From NCBI RefSeq assembly GCF_004335015.1, contig NZ_RQRU01000008.1:1-64000 (forward strand): 64,000 nucleotides of DNA, read 5' to 3'. Positions 26,452 through 35,870 of this stretch are shown here, one piece after another (the stretch's first letter is position 1; every line of letters begins with the position of its first letter). Below the pieces are notes generated by a model that was not told the origin of the DNA, did not search any database, and saw only the letters and a list, made by a program, of their open reading frames with translations. This stretch comes from Psychrobacter pygoscelis. Its GTDB lineage: Bacteria > Pseudomonadota > Gammaproteobacteria > Pseudomonadales > Moraxellaceae. A program made the translations under genes and the position numbers.

Positions 26452-28470
26452 CTAAATAGTAGAGGTTGTGGATACTGACTTATTGGCCTTAATATTCCAA
26501 GCAGCAACCCCTAATACGATAATCCCGCCAGCCAAATCTGTCATTAGCTCAGGATAGATGAGCAGCAAGGCACCAATAGCAAGAGCGACGCGCATTAGAG
26601 GATTCATCATACCTTTAAAGAAGCCTTCTAACGCTGCACTAAGACCAATCACGCCAATCACAGAGGTGACCACTACGGTAACAATATCAAATACTGGCGG
26701 TAACGGGAACTCTTTGGCAGTGACGGCAAGCCCTGTGGGGTCTATCATCAACATGGTCGGATTGTAGATAAACATAAATGGCACGATAAAGCCAGCTAAA
26801 GCCAGTCTCAATGACTGGAAACCCGTCTTCATAGGATCGCCACCTGAAATACCAGCGCCTGCAAAGGCAGCCAGACAAACTGGCGGAGTAATATTGGCAA
26901 AGATACCAAAATAAAAGACAAACATATGCGCTGACAGAATAGGGATATCAAAGCCTGCCAAAGCAGGTGCAGCCATAGTCGCAGTAATGATATACGCAGG
27001 AATCGATGGCAGTCCCATACCTAGCACCATCGATGCTAGCATAGTGAGAATAAGGGTCAGCAACAATGAGCCAGCACCTAGGGTTACGATTGAGGAAGTC
27101 ATCACCGTACCGAAGCTTGTGAGACTGACCACACCAATGATAATACCCACCACCGCACAAGCCGCCATCACAGCAAGTGATAATCGAGCACCATCTTCTA
27201 AAGCACCGAGCACATCCGTAAAGCTCATGCGCGTCTCTTTTCGCAGCATACTCATGACCACTGTAAAGCCAATGGTATAAGCGGCGGCAAATCCTACAGG
27301 CACTGAACGGGCTAACAAGAATACCAAAAACACAATGGGCAATAGCATATGACCGCGCGCTTTCATCACATCTTTCAGCTGTGGTAGGCTCTCTTTAGCG
27401 ATGCCTTTTAGGTCGCGGCGACCCGCGCGAAAATGTACCTGTGCTATCACCCCTAAATAATAGAGCAAGGCGGGTAGTAAGGCCGCTAAAGCAATGGTGC
27501 TGTATTTGACCCCTGTCGTCTCCGCCATAATAAAGGCACTTGCGCCCATGATAGGCGGCAACACTTGTCCGCCTACTGAAGCACTCGCCTCTACCGCGCC
27601 TGCAAAGTTCTTGTGATAGCCGACTTTTTTCATGAGTGGAATAGTAAAGGCACCAGTGCCAACCACGTTAGCAACTGCTGCACCATTGATACTACCCATA
27701 AAGCCACTAGAGATGACAGCAACTTTGGCTGGTCCTCCTTGCTTGTGACCGGCTAGGGCAAGGGCTAAGTCATTGAATAGTTGCCCCATTCCCGAGCGCG
27801 ATAAAAACGCTCCGAATAGAATAAACAGGAAAATAAAGGTTACAGAAGCACCAATAGCAGTGGAATATAGCCCCTCTGTTTTTAGGTACAACTGACCAAA
27901 TATATCTCCCATATCGTAAGGCCGCGTAAGTAATCTATCTGGCATAAAGTCCATATGACTAAAAAAAGGATAAGCCAAAAATACCAAAGCAAATAGCGGT
28001 AAGATAATACCAGTAATCCGCCGCGTCCCTTCTAGCACACACAGTACAGTTATTATGGAGAAAATAATATCGAGCTGATTGGGTATTCCACCGCGTACCG
28101 TAACGATATTTTGGTACTCAAAAATGAGATAGCCCGCTCCTAGCAAAGACAATAAAAACCAAATCCAATCAAACCAAGCTACCTTCGACCTAGCGCCCTT
28201 TTTAGTGGCTGGATAAATTAAAAATATCAAACCAAAACCAACGCCCACATGGATAGCACGTTGTAATAAAGCAGGCATTGGATTGAAGGTAATATATAGA
28301 TGGAATATGGCATAAAAGATACAAATGGCTGCAATGAACCATTTGACATAGCGGTTACTAACATTACGAGTAATGGATTCTCGATCAAACTTTTCTAGTA
28401 TTTCTTGCTGCTTATCTGCAGTTGCTGCATTAGCATCTGCAGATTTTAGTTCAGAAGGCGTTATGGTCAT
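26452..28470 (-). CDS. TRAP transporter fused permease (DctQM type, TAXI system)
   Basis: Inner-membrane secondary transporter that uses an ion gradient to import an organic acid delivered by the TAXI binding protein. At 672 residues, the small four-helix (Q) and large twelve-helix (M) subunits are fused. The M-subunit signature LGMGLPSIPAYIITATMAAPAL is seen, and VNVVGTGAFTIPLMKKVGYH near the middle. The C-terminal region fits the DUF3394-type tail. AAGGA lies eight nt before the ATG. The gene overlaps the DUF1850 gene by 20 nt, so the order is binding protein, DUF1850, permease. Confidence 0.92.
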   Translation of the reverse strand: MTITPSELKSADANAATADKQQEILEKFDRESITRNVSNRYVKWFIAAICIFYAIFHLYITFNPMPALLQRAIHVGVGFGLIFLIYPATKKGARSKVAWFDWIWFLLSLLGAGYLIFEYQNIVTVRGGIPNQLDIIFSIITVLCVLEGTRRITGIILPLFALVFLAYPFFSHMDFMPDRLLTRPYDMGDIFGQLYLKTEGLYSTAIGASVTFIFLFILFGAFLSRSGMGQLFNDLALALAGHKQGGPAKVAVISSGFMGSINGAAVANVVGTGAFTIPLMKKVGYHKNFAGAVEASASVGGQVLPPIMGASAFIMAETTGVKYSTIALAALLPALLYYLGVIAQVHFRAGRRDLKGIAKESLPQLKDVMKARGHMLLPIVFLVFLLARSVPVGFAAAYTIGFTVVMSMLRKETRMSFTDVLGALEDGARLSLAVMAACAVVGIIIGVVSLTSFGTVMTSSIVTLGAGSLLLTLILTMLASMVLGMGLPSIPAYIITATMAAPALAGFDIPILSAHMFVFYFGIFANITPPVCLAAFAGAGISGGDPMKTGFQSLRLALAGFIVPFMFIYNPTMLMIDPTGLAVTAKEFPLPPVFDIVTVVVTSVIGVIGLSAALEGFFKGMMNPLMRVALAIGALLLIYPELMTDLAGGIIVLGVAAWNIKANKSVSTTSTI

Positions 28471-29020
28471 AGCAGGATTCCTTAGCCAATCGCGTCCAAA
28501 GTGATATTCGCTTGGGCGCTATGTGAATATTGGTATAGTCGTCGACCCAGTTGAATACACGCAGCTGTCTATCTGGTTTTGGGTAATGTGAATCAGCCTT
28601 AATATTATTAACTATTATCGTAGCTTTAATGTTAGAAGAGACCATCCAATCCAAAAAAGGCAGTACCGTATTAATGCGATAGCGGACATAGCCTGCATAC
28701 TCTGGGCGGTTATTATTATCAACGGCTTCAGTAGAGGGTGTCCCTGCACCGAAAGTCTGTAGGTAGGTGTCAGTAAGTAATAGATGGTCGCCTTCAATAC
28801 GATAAGACTCTATCCACCACTGCTTTTCCACAGAGTGCAGCCACTTTAGATCGAAGCTCGTACTATCTATATAGCAAGACTGATGATCAAAGCTTAGCTG
28901 AATGCTCTTCTGAGTTGGCCACAATAGTAATAGTAAGATAATAACAATAGCGACAGCGATTATTTGAATAAAAAAACCAGTACTACGCATTACGCCGTAC
29001 CGGTTCTTATCTTTCATCAA
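28451..29020 (-). CDS. DUF1850 protein of the TAXI TRAP operon
   Basis: A 189-residue protein with one N-terminal membrane anchor (about residues 16-34, FFIQIIAVAIVIILLLLLWP) and an external domain. The motif WLHSVEKQWWIESYRI is the DUF1850 hallmark. Members are almost always found between TAXI binding proteins and TRAP fused permeases, so a helper role at the permease is likely but unproven. It starts 9 nt after the binding-protein gene and overlaps the permease. Confidence 0.85.
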   Translation of the reverse strand: MMKDKNRYGVMRSTGFFIQIIAVAIVIILLLLLWPTQKSIQLSFDHQSCYIDSTSFDLKWLHSVEKQWWIESYRIEGDHLLLTDTYLQTFGAGTPSTEAVDNNNRPEYAGYVRYRINTVLPFLDWMVSSNIKATIIVNNIKADSHYPKPDRQLRVFNWVDDYTNIHIAPKRISLWTRLAKESCYDHNAF

Positions 29021-29029
29021 CGTAGTACT

Positions 29030-30043
29030 TTACTTAGCAGCTTGCTCATCATAGTATTTTTTTGCACCCGGATGGATGGGGGCAACCATACCTTGCTGAG
29101 CTGTCTCAAGACTAATGCCAACTGCTGCTTGATGAGCAGTCTTAAGCTTTTCTTGATTATCAAAGAAGGTTTTAGTGAGTTTATAAACATCATCTTCAGA
29201 CAGATCAGAGCGAACCACAAAAGCATTCATGATCGCTGCTGTCGGAATCGCTGCTTCATTACCATAAGTACCTGCTGGGATTTCTTTGGCAATAAAATAA
29301 GTCTGATCTTTGGCAATCTCTGCTACTTTAGCGGGGTCAATACTAACCAGCTGTAAGTCAAAACCTTGCTCAAGCTCCATTAGAGAAGAGTTTGGTAGTC
29401 CACTCGTAAGAAACGCGGCATCAATTTTGCCAGACTTAAGTGCATCAGCAGCTTCAGCATAGCCTAAATAGTCAACTTTGACATCGTCATAAGTCATGCC
29501 AAACCCTTTTAGGAGGTTGCGCGCATTAACTTCAACACCAGAGTTCTGTGCCCCTACAGCAATTCGCTTGCCTTTTAGGTCTTCGAAATTCTTGATGCCT
29601 GACTTTTTAGAAGTCACTACTTGTACATAATTAGGGTACAAAGTGGCAATTTGCTGAACGTTTGTAATTGGTGCAGAAAAGTTATTCTCACCCTTTATAG
29701 CATCACTAAGGACGTCGCTCATGACAAACGCCATCTCAACCTTCTCTTGATTAAGCAGGTTCATGTTCTCAACAGAAGCACCCGTAGTCTGAGTCTTAGA
29801 GTTGACGCCGTAGGTTTGATTATAAGCTTCTGTTAATGAAGTACCGATAATGTTATACGGTCCTGATGCCCCGCCAGTAGCAAGCGTTGCAAACTTAGTT
29901 TCTAGCTTATCGGTCGCTACTGCGGCGTTGTCCGTATTGGTGGCTGTCGTATTGCTCTCAGTGCTAGAATTAGAGCAAGCTGCCATAGCTAAACTCGCTG
30001 ACACTAAGGCAACGAATAACGAGGTTTTACGAAGTAATATCAT
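29030..30043 (-). CDS. TAXI-family TRAP solute-binding lipoprotein
   Basis: Captures the substrate in the periplasm for the fused TRAP permease. Residues 1-22 form a lipoprotein signal ending in AMAAC (Cys23), followed by a Ser/Thr/Asn linker. The TAXI fold starts with FATLATGGASGPYNIIGTSL, followed by VASVENMNLLNQEKVEMAFV-type features and GKRIAVGAQNSGVEVNARN. 337 residues is typical. Glutamate or dicarboxylates are common ligands in the family but cannot be assigned here. It is the first gene of a three-gene operon. Confidence 0.92.
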   Translation of the reverse strand: MILLRKTSLFVALVSASLAMAACSNSSTESNTTATNTDNAAVATDKLETKFATLATGGASGPYNIIGTSLTEAYNQTYGVNSKTQTTGASVENMNLLNQEKVEMAFVMSDVLSDAIKGENNFSAPITNVQQIATLYPNYVQVVTSKKSGIKNFEDLKGKRIAVGAQNSGVEVNARNLLKGFGMTYDDVKVDYLGYAEAADALKSGKIDAAFLTSGLPNSSLMELEQGFDLQLVSIDPAKVAEIAKDQTYFIAKEIPAGTYGNEAAIPTAAIMNAFVVRSDLSEDDVYKLTKTFFDNQEKLKTAHQAAVGISLETAQQGMVAPIHPGAKKYYDEQAAK

Positions 30044-30568
30044 TCATCTATTCCTGAAAAATAACGTAGCATATTGCTGTTACAAAAATTTATTAATAAA
30101 TACATAATTATGCAATAATACCGGAAAGCTGCCTAAATACAAGTCTAAATTAATACAGTAAAGGCGCTCTGCTAAAGTTAAGTTATCGTCAGTGAACCTG
30201 CTATAAATCTACGATAGGTTAATAAACTCTAAACAATGCTTTATTTGATTGAATAAGCCAGCAGCTTCTCAGTTGACTCTCTACTGCTTTTTTCTTATTA
30301 CCAGTGGCAGGATATTGGTTGTCCCAACTGTTTATATCGTCAATCCCCTTTAAAACTGGCACATGAAATAGCTGATTAACGATTAACTCAGATATATAAA
30401 AATATACTTATGCTGACCGCTAGAATCAAAATAAAGGTTTAAGATAAAAATTCTAAATAATAACCTGGACTATAAGCCCCGTAACTTGCCAGTAGGCTAT
30501 ATCCTGATACAACGACTCTACTTTATTTAGATCGACTATATTAAGAAAAACAACTTAAGGACGTCTTT
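30044..30568. other. 525-nt divergent promoter region (TAXI operon / hydrolase)
   Basis: AT-rich, no gene or RNA recognised. It must hold promoters for both flanking units; I see no operator clear enough to name. Confidence 0.5.
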
Positions 30569-31483
30569 ATGACCACCTCTATCTTATCTTCGGACCAGAC
30601 TCATACCTTGCATCACACTTTTTTTAAACCAGAAGGTGACATCAAGGCTACCCTACTGATTGTACATGGTATGGCTGAGCACAGTGGCCGATATGAGGCA
30701 TTTGCTCAGTATTTAGCAGGTCAAGGAGTTGCAGTATTGACCTATGATCAGCTCGGGCATGGTCAGACGGTTAATAATACCGCTGAGTTCGGCTACTTTG
30801 AGCGTGACTACCCCATGCAGACCTTGCTAAAAGACGTCATTATCATGGCCGATAGCTTAAAAGCCCACTACCCTAACGTGCCACACTTTTTAATGGGGCA
30901 TTCAATGGGTTCTTTTATCGTGCGCACCGTACTGCAGCACCACAGTAGTGAGTTTGCAGGTGCCGTATTAATGGGCACCAGTGACACTGACCCCCTAGCC
31001 AAAGCACTATTGCCTGTCATTCGAGTGCTTAATAAGGTCAAACCTAAGCAGACCAATACTGTATTTGCCAAGACCACCAATGCCATTCTTAATGCCAAGC
31101 TAAAAGACAAGACAGCCAAATCACAGTTCGCTTGGGTGAGTAAGAACCCCAAGAACATTGCTGACTTTGAGAATGACCCATTATGCGGCTTTGACTTTAC
31201 CAATAATGGCTTTCTAGCGTTATTTAGCTTGATGAGCCAAGGTCTGGCAAAAGACTGGGCACAGACCATTAATAGCGACTTTCCTATGCTAATAATTAGT
31301 GGTAGTGATGACCCTGTAGGTAATATGGGAAAAGGCATTAGTGCTTTGGTGACGCGTATGCAGTCTCAAGGCTTTAAGCATATCGACAAGAGACTCTATA
31401 CTAATATGCGCCATGAGCCATTACACGAGGTCGATCGTGAAGTGGTGTATAAAGACATCGCTGATTGGCTATTGCAGCGATAA
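30569..31483 (+). CDS. Alpha/beta hydrolase, monoacylglycerol lipase / lysophospholipase-like
   Basis: A 304-residue serine hydrolase likely to cleave lipid esters. The oxyanion motif VHGMAEHSGRY (near residue 33) and YDQLGHGQT are typical of the monoacylglycerol lipase/PldB group. The nucleophile is Ser112 in GHSMGS. Asp in ISGSDDPVG and His in RHEPLHEV supply the rest of the triad. There is no signal peptide. It has a good ribosome site (AAGGA). It is monocistronic. The same family includes quorum- and lipid-related esterases, so the substrate is open. Confidence 0.87.
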   Translation: MTTSILSSDQTHTLHHTFFKPEGDIKATLLIVHGMAEHSGRYEAFAQYLAGQGVAVLTYDQLGHGQTVNNTAEFGYFERDYPMQTLLKDVIIMADSLKAHYPNVPHFLMGHSMGSFIVRTVLQHHSSEFAGAVLMGTSDTDPLAKALLPVIRVLNKVKPKQTNTVFAKTTNAILNAKLKDKTAKSQFAWVSKNPKNIADFENDPLCGFDFTNNGFLALFSLMSQGLAKDWAQTINSDFPMLIISGSDDPVGNMGKGISALVTRMQSQGFKHIDKRLYTNMRHEPLHEVDREVVYKDIADWLLQR

Positions 31484-31618
31484 CCAGCCAATGGCAAAAA
31501 AGATGAATCCGTCCGACATTTTTTGCTGCTAATTTGCCAAATACTGGTAAATTAGCGACAATAACCCCACCTTACTATTAGCATCTCATTCAACCCGTTT
31601 TTATTTATCAGGATTTTT

Positions 31619-32446
31619 ATGTCAACTGAATTACAACAAACCATCGAACAAGCCTTTGAAAACCGTGCTGACTATAGCCCCACCACGATGCCACAAGACG
31701 TCAAAGACGCTGTTAATTCAGTGCTTGAGCAGTTAGATAGTGGTAGCCTACGCGTCGCTGAGAAAAAGGACGGCGAATGGGTCGTCAATCAGTGGGCCAA
31801 AAAAGCAGTATTGCTGTCATTTCGCTTAAATGACAACCTACCTATGCCCTCAGGTGCAGACTTGCAGTTCTATGACAAGGTCCCGACTAAGTTTGCTGAC
31901 TGGACTGCTGAGCAATTCAAAGCTGCTGGCGTTCGCGTCGTACCACCTGCTGTCGCGCGCCGTGGCTCTTTCATCGCTCCAGGTGTCGTCTTGATGCCGA
32001 GCTATACCAATATTGGCGCGTATGTCGATGAAGGCACTATGGTAGACACTTGGGCGACTGTTGGCTCTTGTGCCCAGATTGGTAAAAACGTCCACTTATC
32101 AGGCGGTGTTGGTATCGGCGGTGTACTTGAACCTCTACAAGCAAACCCTACAATCATTGAAGACAACTGCTTTATCGGTGCGCGCTCAGAGATCGTTGAG
32201 GGTGTCATCGTTGAAGAAGGCTCGGTCATCTCCATGGGTGTCTACATCGGTCAATCTACTAAGATTTATGACCGCGAGACTGGTGAGGTCCACTATGGCC
32301 GCGTACCTGCAGGATCTGTCGTGGTATCTGGTAGCTTGCCAGCAAAAGATGGCTCACACAGCCTGTACTGCGCGGTTATTGTTAAAAAAGTCGATGAAAA
32401 GACGCGTTCTAAAACCAGCATTAACGAGCTATTGCGTTTAGACTAG
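31619..32446 (+). CDS. dapD: Tetrahydrodipicolinate N-succinyltransferase DapD
   Basis: Lysine and diaminopimelate pathway enzyme that succinylates tetrahydrodipicolinate using succinyl-CoA. The 275-residue protein has the left-handed beta-helix hexapeptide repeats from about residue 105 ([34 protein letters not shown]), the catalytic region and the C-terminal CoA-binding part [12 protein letters not shown]. Length and order match E. coli DapD. A terminator follows. Confidence 0.97.
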   Translation: MSTELQQTIEQAFENRADYSPTTMPQDVKDAVNSVLEQLDSGSLRVAEKKDGEWVVNQWAKKAVLLSFRLNDNLPMPSGADLQFYDKVPTKFADWTAEQFKAAGVRVVPPAVARRGSFIAPGVVLMPSYTNIGAYVDEGTMVDTWATVGSCAQIGKNVHLSGGVGIGGVLEPLQANPTIIEDNCFIGARSEIVEGVIVEEGSVISMGVYIGQSTKIYDRETGEVHYGRVPAGSVVVSGSLPAKDGSHSLYCAVIVKKVDEKTRSKTSINELLRLD

Positions 32447-32610
32447 TCGTCTTTTAATCAGTACGCTATAGGGCAGTTGCTACCATAGTCATGAGGTGGT
32501 TACTCGGTATGTAATATTGAGCCTGCTAAATCGGTATTTAGGGCTGATTACTACTGTCCTATAGCACTAAGTATTCAAAAATTTATATATTACAATCTCT
32601 AATATTAATT

Positions 32611-32649
32611 CGTCATAGCCACTTATCCAAATGGCATGACGATTTTTTT
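32611..32649 (+). terminator. Rho-independent terminator of dapD
   Basis: CGTCATAGCC and GGCATGACG form a stem with one bulged A, followed directly by ATTTTTTTAT. It lies about 165 nt after the dapD stop and before brnQ. Confidence 0.75.
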
Positions 32650-32722
32650 ATGCCATTTTGTATACTAGCGCTCTTTTTGCAACTTTATATTTACCCTAAC
32701 CATCAACAAGAGTCTACAGGTT

Positions 32723-34135
32723 ATGCCCTCCACTCCCTCCGCTACCCCTACTTCCAGATCCTATCAACCCAAGTCAGGTCAGTCTTTACTTTATGGCTTT
32801 ATGCTACTGTCATTCTTCTTCGGTGCTGGCAATCTAATTTTTCCACCGATGTTAGGAATGAGTGCAGGCAGTCACTTTACCCCTGCAGTGATTGGCTTTA
32901 TTGTTACGGCCATAGCCTTGCCGATGCTAACCTTGATTGCGATTGCTAAATCCAACGATGGTTTATTAGGGATGGGTCGCCGCGTCCACCCCATTTTTGC
33001 TTATATTTTTGCCATCTTGATTTATTTATCTATTGGCGCGATGTATGGTATTCCTCGAGCTGCCAATGTCGGCTATGAGATGGGATTTCGCCACATTATT
33101 AGCCTTCCAGATCAGCTAAGCTTAATACTGTACGTGATAATATTTTTTAGTATTTGCTATTTCTCTGCCTTACACTCAAAGCATTTGGTTGATGTGATTG
33201 GTAGAATACTGACCCCCCTTTTACTAATCACTATTACTATCTTGTGTGGATTGGCATTTTTATACCTTAGTCCTGATACCCACCTACCCAGTGAAAAGTT
33301 CGCCCAAAACCCACTATCAACTGGGATTATCGAAGGCTACTTTACGATGGATGCTTTAGCAGCGCTAGCATTTGGCACAGTATTAGCTAACGCCATTACA
33401 GCAAGACATCAGTCTGCCTCTCAAACTAATAGTAACGATACTTTGAAGCAAAACAATACCCACCAAGTCTCAGCGAGAGATGAGAATGTGGTCCAGATTA
33501 TGATTAAAGCTTCATTGATTGCTGGTCTTTGTCTGGGCGTGATTTATTTTTGTCTTGCTTGGATTGGCATGGCAATGTTTCGGCCTGAGGGCTTTGAAAA
33601 TGGCGCTATCTTACTTTCGGTTGCCGCCACGCAGTTAATGGGTAGTACTGGTCTTATTGTCTTTGGTGTTATCGTCATGTTGGCCTGCCTAACCACCTGT
33701 ATAGGCCTTATCAATGCCTGTGCAAATTTTGCCAGTCGACTTTATCCCAATATTGCCTATAGGCACTATGTATTGATCTTCACAATCGCTGGAGCATTAC
33801 TTTCTAACCTTGGTCTTGACAGTATCTTAGCCGTCGCTGTGCCTATCTTAGTATTTTTATATCCGATTAGTATTACTCTCGTCATACTATCATTACTCCA
33901 TCCTTTGATAGCCGAACATCGATTGACCTACCAGCTTGGCGTCGGTACCGCTATACTCTTTGCGTTTAACGACTTTTTAGTTAGTATTCTACCTGTGAAA
34001 CTACCTTGGCAGGCATTAGTGGATAAGCTACCCATGGCAGAGCTCGGACTCAGTTGGATTGTCCCTACCATACTGATGGCCATCATTGGCTTGTTGATTT
34101 CGGGCATATATAATAAAAAAACACTATCATATTGA
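32723..34135 (+). CDS. brnQ: Branched-chain amino acid carrier BrnQ
   Basis: Inner-membrane Na+-coupled importer of leucine, isoleucine and valine. The 470-residue protein has about twelve membrane segments. The N-terminal FFGAGNLIFPPMLGMSAG is the BrnQ hallmark. AIPTASPALS-type soluble loops are replaced by an Asn/Gln/Ser-rich cytoplasmic loop at about residues 230-255, a longer loop than usual. Overall length is slightly above the typical ~430-440. It shares the window with two azlCD exporter pairs for similar substrates. Confidence 0.92.
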   Translation: MPSTPSATPTSRSYQPKSGQSLLYGFMLLSFFFGAGNLIFPPMLGMSAGSHFTPAVIGFIVTAIALPMLTLIAIAKSNDGLLGMGRRVHPIFAYIFAILIYLSIGAMYGIPRAANVGYEMGFRHIISLPDQLSLILYVIIFFSICYFSALHSKHLVDVIGRILTPLLLITITILCGLAFLYLSPDTHLPSEKFAQNPLSTGIIEGYFTMDALAALAFGTVLANAITARHQSASQTNSNDTLKQNNTHQVSARDENVVQIMIKASLIAGLCLGVIYFCLAWIGMAMFRPEGFENGAILLSVAATQLMGSTGLIVFGVIVMLACLTTCIGLINACANFASRLYPNIAYRHYVLIFTIAGALLSNLGLDSILAVAVPILVFLYPISITLVILSLLHPLIAEHRLTYQLGVGTAILFAFNDFLVSILPVKLPWQALVDKLPMAELGLSWIVPTILMAIIGLLISGIYNKKTLSY

Positions 34136-34145
34136 TAGTGTTTTT
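34116..34145. terminator. Bidirectional terminator overlapping the brnQ stop
   Basis: AAAAACACTATCA and TGATAGTGTTTTT are perfectly complementary with a loop of four nt. The brnQ stop TGA (34133-34135) lies inside the second arm. A- and T-runs on both sides allow use by the convergent gene as well. Confidence 0.9.
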
Positions 34146-34202
34146 ATCTTTCTTCGTCTCTCGTCATTACCCACGGATTTGATAATTAAACGAGTTAGCA
34201 GC

Positions 34203-34643
34203 TTAGCGAATAGCAATCTTTAACCAGTATTTAGGTGATTTACCTTGGTTAGCTTGTGAGCGAGGCTGCAATATGCGTAGCTCATACTGACCTGAATACG
34301 GTAGAGTATAGGCGCCGTTACTATCGACTTCCGGAGAGTACTGGCCAACATTGACCGACTCACTCAGTTTTTTGTTAAAAAGATAAGGCTCAACGTTGCC
34401 TCCAGAGAGCGTTACATTCAGCTTCTGACCTTTTTTGGCGTAAAAATTGTACGAGTCATACTTGTTGCCCTTAATCTTGCCACTATAATTGGCAGAACTG
34501 GCGCCTTTGGCGAACTTAACAGATACCGTTTTAGCGGCATCGCTTGACGTATTACTCGACCCATTATTTGAAGCTGCCATCACTACAGGGCTAGCCACGA
34601 TTGTCGCCGCGGCGATTAATGATGCGACTGCAAATTTCTTCAT
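34203..34643 (-). CDS. Small secreted protein resembling g-type lysozyme inhibitors (PliG-like)
   Basis: A 146-residue protein with a Sec signal (KKFAVASLIAAATIVASPVVMA, cleavage after about residue 23) and a Ser/Asn-rich linker. The mature part VKFAKGASSANYSGKIKG, YNFYAKKGQKLNVTLSGG and the C-terminal GQYELRILQPRS with KSPKYWLKIAI resembles the beta-sandwich of periplasmic inhibitors of g-type lysozyme. It could also be a general pre-peptidase-like beta domain. It is monocistronic with a good AGGAGAG ribosome site. Resemblance is from memory only. Confidence 0.5.
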   Translation of the reverse strand: MKKFAVASLIAAATIVASPVVMAASNNGSSNTSSDAAKTVSVKFAKGASSANYSGKIKGNKYDSYNFYAKKGQKLNVTLSGGNVEPYLFNKKLSESVNVGQYSPEVDSNGAYTLPYSGQYELRILQPRSQANQGKSPKYWLKIAIR

Positions 34644-35032
34644 AATTCTCTCCTAACAACTACTTATACTTACTAGAAGCTATTTATTAATATTATAAAT
34701 AACCACTTAATTTTTATTCGTTTATATAGATCATTTTTATTGGCGTACTACACCCTATATATAAACTAATCGTTATAATAAGACCTTCATTCGCCAATAC
34801 TTTTATATAAATGTAGCTATATGTTACTTTTGGCAGCAGACCACTAATGGTTTTAAGCTAAATTTTTTTAATAGCATCCAGAGCTTTCCCTATATATGTC
34901 GCTACTTTTAGGGATAATCTTTAAATGTTGTTACTTATCTATTCGACCTTATCATCGAAGCCTTTTATACAAATAGCCACACATTTAGACAGTTAGTTAA
35001 TTTTATAGACACTTTTATATAAGGCTACTCTT
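34644..35032. other. 389-nt AT-rich divergent region before queE
   Basis: Very AT-rich, no gene seen. Promoters for the secreted protein (minus) and queE (plus) must lie here. I looked for a preQ1-type riboswitch in front of queE and found no convincing C-rich pseudoknot. Confidence 0.5.
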
Positions 35033-35773
35033 TTGAATCCAACAATCTCCCCTCTTCGCAGTCAGGCTATCCCTGTTACTGACCCTGAAGCAGGCCTACG
35101 AATGACCGAGATATTCTACTCCTTACAAGGTGAGGCTTTAACGTCCGGATTGCCGACGATATTCGTTCGGTTGACAGGTTGTCCGCTTCGCTGTGTCTAC
35201 TGTGACACTACCTACTCCTTCAGCGGTGGTGAGCGTCTGTCCCTTGATGCTATTATGGCTGACATTGAGCAATATCCTTGCAAACGAGTGTGTGTCACTG
35301 GCGGTGAGCCTCTTGCCCAGCCCAACGCTATTCATTTAATCAAGCGCTTACTCGCTAAGGACTTCGAAGTATCGCTTGAGACCGCAGGAGCACTGTCGGT
35401 GCAAAACGTCCCACCGGCGGTCAGTAAAGTCATGGATATTAAGACCCCAAGTAGTGGTGAATCTGGTAAAAATCTATGGTCTAATCTTGATTATCTTACC
35501 GCACATGATCAGCTTAAGTTTGTGATTATGAACCGTGCTGATTACGACTGGTCAAAAGCAAAAGTCGCTGATTATAAGCTCGACAAAAAGGTGGCGGCGG
35601 TTTGGTTTTCGCCGATGTTCAATGTGGATGATTCACAAGTAGCAGAAGGCGACATTCCTACTGTACCGAATCTAGCTCGTGAGCTTGCTGAGTGGATAGT
35701 GGCAGACGCTCTTCCGGTGCGCTTCCAATTACAGCTGCATAAGATCATTTGGGCAGATGCCAAGGGTAAATAA
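35033..35773 (+). CDS. queE: 7-carboxy-7-deazaguanine synthase QueE
   Basis: Radical SAM enzyme of the queuosine (preQ0) pathway that contracts 6-carboxytetrahydropterin to 7-carboxy-7-deazaguanine. The SAM cluster cysteines are Cys50, Cys54 and Cys57 in GCPLRCVYCDT, preceded by EIFYSLQGEA and followed by VCVTGGEPLAQ. The start is TTG with AAGG nine nt upstream. An ATG at 35102 would cut off only the non-conserved first 23 residues, so the TTG start is likely but not certain. No queC or queD is adjacent. Confidence 0.93.
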   Translation: MNPTISPLRSQAIPVTDPEAGLRMTEIFYSLQGEALTSGLPTIFVRLTGCPLRCVYCDTTYSFSGGERLSLDAIMADIEQYPCKRVCVTGGEPLAQPNAIHLIKRLLAKDFEVSLETAGALSVQNVPPAVSKVMDIKTPSSGESGKNLWSNLDYLTAHDQLKFVIMNRADYDWSKAKVADYKLDKKVAAVWFSPMFNVDDSQVAEGDIPTVPNLARELAEWIVADALPVRFQLQLHKIIWADAKGK

Positions 35774-35870
35774 TTCAATGCGGACGATTGCGCTAATATA
35801 TCAAGGCCGCCACTTGGCTACAGCGCTTCAAACTATAAAAGACTTAAAATAAGCTTAAAGGAAGGTAATA

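Noticed and set aside
32650..32949. Plus-strand 99-codon frame overlapping the brnQ start
   Set aside because: Out of frame with brnQ, whose N-terminal FFGAGNLIFPP motif fixes the correct frame.
34644..35032. preQ1 riboswitch before queE
   Set aside because: No C-rich hairpin with A-rich tail was found near the TTG start.
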